Source: Peteryoungia rhizophila | GTDB lineage: Bacteria > Pseudomonadota > Alphaproteobacteria > Rhizobiales > Rhizobiaceae | Direction: 5' to 3' | Assembly: GCF_004912145.1 (NCBI RefSeq) | Contig: NZ_STGT01000010.1 | Location: forward strand, 1-64,000 | DNA length: 64,000 nt | Shown: piece by piece, positions 33,661 to 41,485 of the stretch | How positions within the stretch are numbered: position 1 is the stretch's first letter | How the letters are laid out: each line of letters begins with the position of its first letter | Position numbers and translations under genes: made by a program | Notes under the pieces: model-generated | What the model was told of the DNA's origin: nothing | Databases searched by the model: none | What the model saw: only the letters and a program-made list of their open reading frames with translations

Positions 33661-36588
33661 TCACCAGCCGTCAGAAAGCACCTTTTCCAGCATGTCGACG
33701 AAGAAATCCGCACTTTCGCGGCTCAGGCAGAGCGGCGGCTTTATTTTCAGAACGTTAAGATGATCGCCCGTCGGTTGCATGATGACGCCGAGATCAAGCA
33801 ACCTGTCGCAGATCGCTGCGGTCTCCTCCGATGCCGGCTCGAGTGTCTCCCGATCTCGAACGAATTCCAGCCCGAGATACAGACCCATGCCATGCACCGC
33901 GCCGACAAGCGGAAAGCGCTGCCCGAGAGCTTCGAGGCGGGCCTTGAGATGGTCCCCAGTGGCGCGTGCGTTCTCTTGCAGGCCTTCGTCGCGCATGATG
34001 TCGAGTACCGTCATGCCGACAACGCAGCTCACCGGGCTCCCTCCGGATGAAGAGAAAAAGTATCCTTCCTTCTCCAGACTGTCGGCGATCTCGCGGCGGG
34101 TAATCACGGCGCCGAGCGGCTGGCCGTTGCCCATGCCCTTGGCTACAGTGATCACGTCAGGCACCACGCCCTGCTCTTCGAAACCCCAGAAATGGTGGCC
34201 GAGACGGCCATAGCCGACTTGTACTTCGTCGGCGATGCACAGCCCGCCGCGTTCATGAACCAGGGCATAGACTTCGCGTAGGTATCCCGGGGGCAGCGGA
34301 ATGCCGCCCGCATTGCCATAGACGCTTTCGGCGATGAAGCCGCCGAGCCGGCCGCCCGCGTTCTCGATCTCTGCGATCTTTTCGGCCACAGCTGCGACAT
34401 AGGCTTCTGTCGATCCGTCGCCGCGATGTTTGCCCCTGTAGGTGTTGGGTGACATAACCGGATGAACCCAGTCGGGGCGGGTTTCGAGCGCGCGCGGATT
34501 GTCGGCGAGTGAGGTCGAGACGGCATCACTCGCAACCGTCCAGCCGTGATATGCTTCCAAGAGGCTGAGGATATTGCGATGGCCGCTATGGGCCCAGGCT
34601 AGACGCAGGGCCAGATCCACGGCTTCTGAACCCGAATTCACCAGAAATACCGTGTCGAGGCCTTCCGGTGTCAGCGATGCCAGGCGGTCCGAAAACTCCG
34701 CAACGGCAGCATAGTGGAAACGGGAGTTGGTGTTGAGCATTGCCCACTGTCTGCCAACGGCATCGGAAAGGCGCGGATGGCCGTGGCCGAGGATCGTGAC
34801 GTTGTTGACCATGTCCAGATAGGCGCGGCCCTTCACGTCGAAGAGGTGCTCCTTCCAACCGCGTTCGATCTGCGGCGGGTCGGCGTAGTAGTTCTTTTGC
34901 GGTTTGGCGAAACTCTTGTGGCGGCGCTCCAGCAGGCTCTCGCTTTCGGGGGCTGGTGCATCGACACCGATGCCGAGCAGGCGAGAGGGAGATGGGCAGA
35001 TGCGACGCCAGATGGCGCTCTGCTGGGGCCTCGCAAAGAGCGGAGGAACGAGATCCGGATCGCGGCAGAGCTGAATGCGCAGACCGCCAACGCCACCGGC
35101 GGCACCAGCCACTTTGCCGATCGCGTCTCCAGCGGTGATGCTCGCTCCGTCTTCTAGGCTGCAGTCGATGCCATCGAGATGCAGCGACAGGGCATGCGAA
35201 GACAGGATGAGATGATGCCCGTCGAGAACGATGGTGCCATCGAAGGGAGCGAAGGCTTCCGTCGCGCCGGGTAGACAGACATCGATATGCAGGGCAAAGG
35301 TGGCTGGCGGGGTCGGAGATAGAGGCTTGGTATAGGAGAGCCTGAATTCGCCGTAACGGGTCGAGGCGACACCGGTTTCCACGGCGGCGCGTGCAAGAAG
35401 CTTCCAGTCGATCTCCTGGTCCGCCCAGCTGTCGCGCGGCAGGTCCGGGCTGGTGACGGTGAGGTCGGTCAGGCGGAAATCGGCAGCCATGAGCGAGGGG
35501 AGCAGCGGATGCGAAATCTCGATTTCCGGCGCATCGATGCTCACGCTGGCTGCGTCCAGGATTGCGGCCTCCATCAACGGGTAGGGTGCCGAGGTGGCGA
35601 CCTCGAATATTGTCCGTTCATGATCGACATTGCCCAAGACGTAGTCGTTGTCCGGATCGATCGCCAGCTGTTGCTCGCTGCTGGCGACTAGCACCCCTGC
35701 GCGTGCGACGATCAATGGCCACAGGGCTTTGAGCTCCGCCTCGTTGAGCGGGAAACGTTGGTGGAAGGCTTTTACCGCGGGCAAGATGAAAAATGGATCA
35801 CCATCGGCATGGTGTAGCAGTGCCGCGCACGTGACGGCGAGATCGGCCACCAGCCAGCCATAGAGCACGTCGCCGAAGTCGATCACGCCGTCCGGCGTGA
35901 GGCGTCCGGAGGCGGCCGGTGTCGCGACGACATTGTCATCGGTGATATCGTGATGGATGGCCTGGATGCGCAGATCCGAGGCGAGCGGCTGAATTCGTTT
36001 GACCGCCATGATCATCGCCTTGGCGATTCGGTCTCGTTGCTTTTGGTCCGTGATGGATTTGAGGAGATGCAGCGCAACAGGGCCGGCGCGCCGCAAATCC
36101 CATTGCAGTTCGCGTTCGAGGCCAATGTGGCGGAAATCCTTCAGCCCACTCGCGACACGCGCCACCACATCACCCAGCGCGGCGACGATCTCGGGCGAGA
36201 GGTATTTCTGTCGCGTCAGCGGTTGACCATCGAGATAGGAGAGCAGCCGGACCCAGTAGCGCTCACCATCGAGCTCGATCTGCGGAATGTAGTCTCCCGT
36301 GAGGGCGGCGATCGGTTCGGGAATGCGCAAGCCGATGTCGAGACTGCGCAGATGGTCCATGGCGAGGTTTTGAGCTTCCAGCTCGTGGTGCGGATATTCC
36401 GCGCGCGTCACCTTCAGAACGAGGCGTTCGGTGCCGGTGTCGATCAGGAAATTGCGATCCTGCTGGCTACCGAGCTCCCGTATGGGGCCACTGAAGCCAT
36501 AGAATTCGTTGAAGATGAACCTGGCGTCGGCAAGCGAGACGTTCGGGCGTGGCAATTCGGTGCGCTGGAGCAGAGCCGAGTCGGCCAT
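33661..36588 (-). CDS. Tri-modular protein: phosphotransferase / peptidase-like / class III aminotransferase
   Basis: A 975-residue fusion. Residues about 30-320 form an APH-like kinase domain (HHDITDDNVV catalytic loop, VIDFGDVLYGW metal motif). Residues about 400-530 resemble an M23-type beta-sheet (GTIVLDGHHLILSSHA, DGASITAGDAIGKVAG), with no intact zinc motif that I can see. Residues about 560-975 form a class III PLP aminotransferase with the cofactor lysine K817 (VAKGMGNGQP). It resembles the alanine-glyoxylate aminotransferase-2-like / ethanolamine-phosphate phospholyase group fused to a hydroxylysine-kinase-like domain. The likely logic is phosphorylation of an amino alcohol followed by PLP chemistry on the product. 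AAGGGAG precedes the ATG. Confidence 0.82.
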   Translation of the reverse strand: MADSALLQRTELPRPNVSLADARFIFNEFYGFSGPIRELGSQQDRNFLIDTGTERLVLKVTRAEYPHHELEAQNLAMDHLRSLDIGLRIPEPIAALTGDYIPQIELDGERYWVRLLSYLDGQPLTRQKYLSPEIVAALGDVVARVASGLKDFRHIGLERELQWDLRRAGPVALHLLKSITDQKQRDRIAKAMIMAVKRIQPLASDLRIQAIHHDITDDNVVATPAASGRLTPDGVIDFGDVLYGWLVADLAVTCAALLHHADGDPFFILPAVKAFHQRFPLNEAELKALWPLIVARAGVLVASSEQQLAIDPDNDYVLGNVDHERTIFEVATSAPYPLMEAAILDAASVSIDAPEIEISHPLLPSLMAADFRLTDLTVTSPDLPRDSWADQEIDWKLLARAAVETGVASTRYGEFRLSYTKPLSPTPPATFALHIDVCLPGATEAFAPFDGTIVLDGHHLILSSHALSLHLDGIDCSLEDGASITAGDAIGKVAGAAGGVGGLRIQLCRDPDLVPPLFARPQQSAIWRRICPSPSRLLGIGVDAPAPESESLLERRHKSFAKPQKNYYADPPQIERGWKEHLFDVKGRAYLDMVNNVTILGHGHPRLSDAVGRQWAMLNTNSRFHYAAVAEFSDRLASLTPEGLDTVFLVNSGSEAVDLALRLAWAHSGHRNILSLLEAYHGWTVASDAVSTSLADNPRALETRPDWVHPVMSPNTYRGKHRGDGSTEAYVAAVAEKIAEIENAGGRLGGFIAESVYGNAGGIPLPPGYLREVYALVHERGGLCIADEVQVGYGRLGHHFWGFEEQGVVPDVITVAKGMGNGQPLGAVITRREIADSLEKEGYFFSSSGGSPVSCVVGMTVLDIMRDEGLQENARATGDHLKARLEALGQRFPLVGAVHGMGLYLGLEFVRDRETLEPASEETAAICDRLLDLGVIMQPTGDHLNVLKIKPPLCLSRESADFFVDMLEKVLSDGW

Positions 36589-36673
36589 ACGGGTTCTCCC
36601 TTGGGAATCATCAGGGGAGATTAGCAGAGCGTTGCTTGGCGTCTATCCCGCAGGTCCGTGGCTGGAAAGACGA

Positions 36674-36695
36674 TGGGCGCCGTTTCTGGCGCCCA
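36674..36695 (-). terminator. Probable terminator of purU
   Basis: TGGGCGCC and GGCGCCCA form an 8-bp stem around a 6-base loop, just past the purU stop. The minus-strand T-run is weak (TCGTCTTTCC). Confidence 0.5.
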
Positions 36696-36703
36696 CTTCA
36701 TTT

Positions 36704-37588
36704 TCAACCCATGCGCTCGGAGGCGTAGGAGCCCGGGCTTGCGGGGAAGACCACGGTGCGGTTGCCGTTGATGAAGGTTCGGTGGTGGATGTGGGCGTGA
36801 ATGGCTCGCGCCAGCACCTGGCTTTCGACATCGCGGCCGATCGAGACGTAGTCGTCTGCCGACTGCGCATGGGTGATGCGGGCGACGTCCTGCTCGATGA
36901 TTGGGCCTTCGTCGAGGTCGGCGGTGACGTAATGGGCAGTCGCCCCGATCAGCTTCACGCCGCGCTCGAATGCCTGCTTGTAGGGGTTTGCCCCTTTGAA
37001 CGACGGCAGGAACGAGTGGTGGATGTTGATGATCTTGCCGGACATCTTCTGGCACATCTGGTCGGACAGGATCTGCATGTAGCGGGCGAGCACGATGAGT
37101 TCCGTGCCGGTCTGCTCGACGAGATCCATGATGCGAGCTTCGGCCTCGAGCTTGTTGGCCTTGGTCACCGGAATATGGTGGAAGGGGATGTCGTGATTGA
37201 CGACGACCTTCTGGTAGTCGAAATGATTGGAGACGACGCCGACGATGTCGATCGGCAGTGCGCCGATCTTCCAGCGGTAGAGCAGGTCGTTCAGGCAGTG
37301 GCCGAAGCGCGAGACCATCAGCAGCACCTTCATGCGCTTGGCGGCATCATGCAGTTCCCAGTTCATGCCGAATTTCTCGGCGACGGGGACGAAGCCGTTT
37401 TCCAGCTTGGCTTCAGCGATACCTTCCTCCGAGATGAAGGAGACGCGCATGAAGAACTGGCCGGTGTGGAGGTCGTCGAATTGGGAGCTGTCGACGATGT
37501 TGCAACCCTGGTCCGCGAGATAACCCGAAATCGCAGCCACGATGCCTCGGGTCGACTGGCAGGATACGGTCAATACATAGCTCGTCAT
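36704..37588 (-). CDS. purU: Formyltetrahydrofolate deformylase
   Basis: A 294-residue enzyme that hydrolyses 10-formyl-THF to THF and formate, balancing one-carbon pools and feeding PurT. It has an N-terminal ACT domain (about 3-85; TVSCQSTRGIVAAISGYLADQG) and a C-terminal formyltransferase-fold domain with the N-H-D catalytic set in INIHHSFLPSF and TAHYVTADLDEGPII. The start at MTSYVLT has GAGGAG 12 bases upstream; an ATG four codons earlier abuts that site and is less likely. It appears monocistronic. Confidence 0.93.
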   Translation of the reverse strand: MTSYVLTVSCQSTRGIVAAISGYLADQGCNIVDSSQFDDLHTGQFFMRVSFISEEGIAEAKLENGFVPVAEKFGMNWELHDAAKRMKVLLMVSRFGHCLNDLLYRWKIGALPIDIVGVVSNHFDYQKVVVNHDIPFHHIPVTKANKLEAEARIMDLVEQTGTELIVLARYMQILSDQMCQKMSGKIINIHHSFLPSFKGANPYKQAFERGVKLIGATAHYVTADLDEGPIIEQDVARITHAQSADDYVSIGRDVESQVLARAIHAHIHHRTFINGNRTVVFPASPGSYASERMG

Positions 37589-37905
37589 CGGTTCTATCAT
37601 CTCCTCGGCGGGTGCGGCCGCGTGTCTCTATCGCATCTCCGGCGCGATCGGAAGCGCGTACCGAAGCGTGACTGTTGCCCTTGCGAAGGGGAGGCGCCGT
37701 AACGGGGGTGCCGTCCTTTCTTCGCGATGGCCAGAGATTAGGGCAGGAAATGCAAAACCTCGTTCCTATTGCGCCTTTCGAAGGCGCATCTTCGCCGTCG
37801 CCGTATCCCCGGCGGAGAAAACATCCGATCCCCCTGATCCTTGGCATTGACCTTTGGTGAAGCACCAATAACCTGCGCCCACCGCAGCTCCGAACCGAGA
37901 TCATC
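37589..37905. other. 317-base divergent intergenic region
   Basis: This spacer between purU (minus) and the GH5 gene (plus) contains no gene I can support. It holds a perfect hairpin, GCGCCTT-TCG-AAGGCGC (37771-37787), about 120 bases before the GH5 start. I saw no known riboswitch. Confidence 0.6.
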
Positions 37906-38994
37906 ATGGTGTTCCGAATGAAATTCCCCACCAGCAAAAGCACTATGCTCGATCTGCTGCGTGCCTCCGGTGTCGCACTCGGGCTCCTTGCCATGACGTC
38001 GCAGTCGGTGCTGGCAAGCGGGGCCTGCCTGCGCGGCGTCAATCTTGCCGGCGCGGAGTTCGGGGAGGAAGACGGTGTCTATGGCACGGCCTATACCTAC
38101 CCAACCGACGAGACGATCGCCTATTTCGCCGACAAGGGCTTCAACTCCGTCCGGCTTCCGTTCTCCTGGTCTCGCCTCCAGACGTCTCTGGACGCTGAGT
38201 TCGATCCGGCGGAATTCGCTCGGCTGAGCGACACAGTGGTGCGCCTGCGTGCGGCGGGGCTGACCGTGGTCCTCGATCCGCACAATTATGCCCGGTATCG
38301 CGGTGAACTGATCGGCTCGCCGGCAGTGCCCTATGAGGCCTTCGCAAAATTCTGGAGCGAGTTGGCGTTGGCGTTCGGCAATCAGGATGGTGTCGTCTTC
38401 GGCCTGATGAACGAGCCACATTCCATGCCGACGGAGCAATGGCTGAGCGGCGCCAATGCCGCGATAGCCGCCATCCGTGGCGCCGGTGCCCGCAATCTCA
38501 TCCTCGTTCCGGGAAATGCCTGGTCGGGAGCACATAGCTGGACCGGGGAAGATTATGGCGGTGCCAATGGCACAGTCATGCTCGGGGTCGAGGATCCCCT
38601 CGACCATTACGCCTTCGAGGTTCACCAGTACTTCGACGATGATTTTTCCGGCACCAAGGACAATTGCAGCCGGGCGGATGACGCCGTCGCTGCCATTGCA
38701 AACTACTCACAGTGGCTGCGCGACAACGGCAAGCGCGGGTATCTCGGCGAATTCGGCGTGCCGAAGGAAGAGGCCTGCATTCAGGCGCTCGAACGCATGG
38801 TCAGTGTCGTTGAGCGCGACCGCGATGTCTGGATCGGTTGGGCCTACTGGGCCGGCGGAGACTGGTGGCCGGAAGACGAGGCGCTGAACATCCAGCCGAC
38901 GGCGGCGGGCGACCGCCCGCAGCTTCGGGGCTTGTCACAGGCCCTCACAGACTTTTCGCCTGCGGCATCGACCTGCCCTGCACTCGGCCCGTGA
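37906..38994 (+). CDS. Secreted glycoside hydrolase family 5 (endoglucanase-like)
   Basis: A 362-residue protein with an N-terminal signal peptide (cleavage expected after SVLA, about residue 37) and a GH5 barrel. The acid/base glutamate is E170 in GLMNEPH and the nucleophile is E282 in YLGEFGVP; NSVRLPFSW and the substrate-cleft DPHNYARY also fit the cellulase group. It should cut beta-1,4-glucan or a related beta-linked backbone in the periplasm or outside. It is followed after 155 bases by two glycosyltransferase genes, so it may trim or release the polysaccharide they help build, as other rhizobial endoglucanases do. Confidence 0.88.
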   Translation: MVFRMKFPTSKSTMLDLLRASGVALGLLAMTSQSVLASGACLRGVNLAGAEFGEEDGVYGTAYTYPTDETIAYFADKGFNSVRLPFSWSRLQTSLDAEFDPAEFARLSDTVVRLRAAGLTVVLDPHNYARYRGELIGSPAVPYEAFAKFWSELALAFGNQDGVVFGLMNEPHSMPTEQWLSGANAAIAAIRGAGARNLILVPGNAWSGAHSWTGEDYGGANGTVMLGVEDPLDHYAFEVHQYFDDDFSGTKDNCSRADDAVAAIANYSQWLRDNGKRGYLGEFGVPKEEACIQALERMVSVVERDRDVWIGWAYWAGGDWWPEDEALNIQPTAAGDRPQLRGLSQALTDFSPAASTCPALGP

Positions 38995-39149
38995 GGTCGG
39001 GAGCCGAGCGGTCGGTTCAATCTTGCCTGCGCATGGAGTAACCCATTGCGAATGCGAAGACTTCCCTTTGGCCCGAAAACTCGACTTTAACGCTTTTCCG
39101 TTAGGCAGGGCGGAAGACTGATTGGAATCATCCAACGCGAAGGTGCGGT

Positions 39150-40334
39150 ATGGAGAGCATGACTGCGTCAGGGCCGAGTGCCGTGACAGGCTTGGCAAAG
39201 GGCGCGCGGATCGTGCAGATCGTTCGCCAATATACGCCGAGCCGCGGCGGCCTCGAAGACGTCGTTTCCAATCTCAGCCGCTCCCTTGTTGCCCGCGGAT
39301 TCGCTGTGCGCGTGGTGACCCTTGATCGGCTGTTTCGCGCTCCCGATGAAGTGTTGCCGTCGCGAGAAGTGATCGACGGGGTCGAGGTCATGAGGATCCC
39401 CTGGCGGGGCAGCAGCCGTTATCCTCTGGCGCCTTCAGTTTTCCGGCATATCTCCGATGCGGATCTTGTTCACGTGCATGGCATCGATTTCTTCTACGAC
39501 GCGCTTGCCTGGACACGACCGTTTCACCGCAAGCCGCTCGTCGCCACGACGCATGGGGGCTTCTTCCACACGAAGAACCATGCAACCATCAAGAAACTCT
39601 GGTTCCAGACTGCGACCCGCGCGTCTGCGCTCGCTTATGATGCGCTGGTCTGTTGCAGCCAGTCGGACCACCGGATGTTCGCGCCGATTGCCGGTAACAG
39701 GGCGCGATTGATCGAAAACGGTGTTGATATCGAGAAGTTCGCGGCGCTCGGCAGTGAGCGACCCGTGCGACGTATGGTGACGATCGGTCGGTTTTCCGTC
39801 AACAAGCGGCTCGATCGCCTGCTCGATGCCATGGCCTCCTTGAAGCAGCGGTCAGGTAGCTGGCATCTGGACGTTGTCGGTTCGCCGTCCGACCAGACCG
39901 AGGCGGATCTTCGGGCCGCAATCGCGGATCGTGGACTTGAGAAAGAAGTCCACCTCCATGTGGGTGTTTCCGATGCCGAGGTGCGCGAAGTGTTGTCCCA
40001 GTCGTCGCTCTTCGTATCCGCCTCGGAATATGAAGGTTTCGGGCTGGTGGCCGTCGAAGCGATGAGTGCCGGGCTGGTGCCTGTACTCCATTGCAATGAT
40101 GCCTATCAGGCGCTCGCAACTCGCCATTCCGGGATTGCCGTGACCGATTTCTCCCGCGCCGACGCTGCTGCAACGGCGATTGAGGACGCCTATCAGGCGT
40201 TGGTATCTTCACCCCATCTTCGCTCGGACATGATGGTGGCAGCTTCTCAGCATTGCTGGTCGGACGTCTGCGACCGGCATGTCGCACTTTATCGGGAAGT
40301 CCTCGGATCCCGCCTGCAAGAGGTACCAGCTTAA
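39150..40334 (+). CDS. Family 4 glycosyltransferase
   Basis: A 394-residue GT-B glycosyltransferase. The N-terminal domain has YTPSRGGLEDVVSNLSR (acceptor side, glycine loop) and DLVHVHGIDFF. The C-terminal domain has IENGVDIEKF, VTIGRFSVNKRLDRLL and the donor-binding E-x7-E motif in EYEGFGLVAVEAM. It is cytoplasmic or peripheral at the inner membrane. AAGG-TGCGGT precedes the ATG. Its stop codon shares a base with the next ATG (TAATG), so it is coupled to the GumK-like enzyme; both probably add sugars to the same lipid-linked glycan. Confidence 0.88.
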   Translation: MESMTASGPSAVTGLAKGARIVQIVRQYTPSRGGLEDVVSNLSRSLVARGFAVRVVTLDRLFRAPDEVLPSREVIDGVEVMRIPWRGSSRYPLAPSVFRHISDADLVHVHGIDFFYDALAWTRPFHRKPLVATTHGGFFHTKNHATIKKLWFQTATRASALAYDALVCCSQSDHRMFAPIAGNRARLIENGVDIEKFAALGSERPVRRMVTIGRFSVNKRLDRLLDAMASLKQRSGSWHLDVVGSPSDQTEADLRAAIADRGLEKEVHLHVGVSDAEVREVLSQSSLFVSASEYEGFGLVAVEAMSAGLVPVLHCNDAYQALATRHSGIAVTDFSRADAAATAIEDAYQALVSSPHLRSDMMVAASQHCWSDVCDRHVALYREVLGSRLQEVPA

Positions 40335-41458
40335 TGAAGTCGGTTTCCAAGCGAGTCCTGGTGGTCTCGGGTCATCACTTTGCCGATGCCCCGCGGCGCG
40401 TCGATCTCCACTTCATGTCGGATCAATTGCGCGAGGAGGGGGCGGCAGTCGATTTCCTGATCTGCCGGCTTAGTCCGCTTAGCCGCTTCGTCCATGACGG
40501 GCGCTACGAGCATGCGCTCACGCGTCCTATAAATGCATGGTTCCGGCTGGACGAGCGTCTTCAGGAGTTTGTCTGGTTTGCACCTTTCCACCCGATGAAT
40601 TTGCGATACGGCTGGCTGAACGCGCTCGTGGCTCCGATTTATCGCCACTATGGGCATTTCCTGCCAAAGGCGGTCACGGAACGTTTGTCGGAATACTCCC
40701 ATATCGTCATTGAAAGCGGGCCCTCGCCGCTGTTGACGCGCTACCTGCGTCGCCATGCGCCAAAGGCCAAGTTCATCTATCACGCGGCGGACCGGCTGGA
40801 GACGATCAGGGTGCATCCCTGCATCATCAAGGAGTTGAACGCCACCCTGCCGCTCTACGACCAGATCAGAATCATGGCAGAAGCGATGCGCGCTGATTTT
40901 GCGGCTCAGGATCGCGTTGTCTTCGTGCCGCACGGGATCAGCAAGGGGCTGTTCGATGCTGCGGCCACCAGCCCTTATGAAGGCTCGCGTCACGCAATCA
41001 GCGTCGGTGACATGATGTTCGATGCCGGGATGATCGAGACGCTTGCGGCTGCGAACCCGGACTGGACCTTCCACCTCTTCGGCAAGAAGGCGTTGCCGTC
41101 ACAGCCGAGGGTCAACATCGTCGTCCATGGCGAAGTGTCCTTCGGCACGATCGTGCCGTTCATCAAGTTCGCCGATATCGGTATTGCACCCTACAGGGCC
41201 GGTGCCGGGGCTGACTATCTCAGCCAGTCTAGTCTGAAGATGATCCAGTACAGCTATTGCCATCTGCCGATTGTCGCTCCGCGCTTTGCGGCTGCTGGCC
41301 GGGACAATGTCTGTGCCTATGAGCCGGACGACCAGAATTCCATTCGGGCGGCATTCGAGCGCGCCAAGGGCATGGACCACTTGACGATCGATACGTCCGA
41401 TATTCTCACTTGGGAAGACGTGGTCGCCCGGCTTTTCCACGCGCCGGGTACTGCCTGA
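40334..41458 (+). CDS. GumK-like glucuronosyltransferase (GT70 type)
   Basis: A 374-residue GT-B enzyme. It lines up with Xanthomonas GumK through several blocks: an N-terminal GHHFADAPRRVDLHFMSDQL, SHIVIESGPSPLL, AISVGDMMFDAGMI, and a C-terminal FADIGIAPY followed by SQSSLKMIQYSYCHLPIVAP. GumK adds beta-1,2-glucuronate from UDP-glucuronate to a lipid-linked mannose in xanthan assembly. Its presence here suggests an acidic polysaccharide or glycolipid. It is coupled with the GT4 gene upstream and converges on the GH2 gene of the carrier-protein operon, with 27 bases between stops. Confidence 0.8.
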   Translation: MKSVSKRVLVVSGHHFADAPRRVDLHFMSDQLREEGAAVDFLICRLSPLSRFVHDGRYEHALTRPINAWFRLDERLQEFVWFAPFHPMNLRYGWLNALVAPIYRHYGHFLPKAVTERLSEYSHIVIESGPSPLLTRYLRRHAPKAKFIYHAADRLETIRVHPCIIKELNATLPLYDQIRIMAEAMRADFAAQDRVVFVPHGISKGLFDAAATSPYEGSRHAISVGDMMFDAGMIETLAAANPDWTFHLFGKKALPSQPRVNIVVHGEVSFGTIVPFIKFADIGIAPYRAGAGADYLSQSSLKMIQYSYCHLPIVAPRFAAAGRDNVCAYEPDDQNSIRAAFERAKGMDHLTIDTSDILTWEDVVARLFHAPGTA

Positions 41459-41485
41459 TTTCGATAGCCAACCAGCTCGGCGAGC

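Noticed and set aside
34952-35300. Active M23 metallopeptidase in the tri-modular protein
   Set aside because: The beta-rich fold pattern is there, but I cannot see the HxxxD and HxH zinc ligands, so I call it peptidase-like only.
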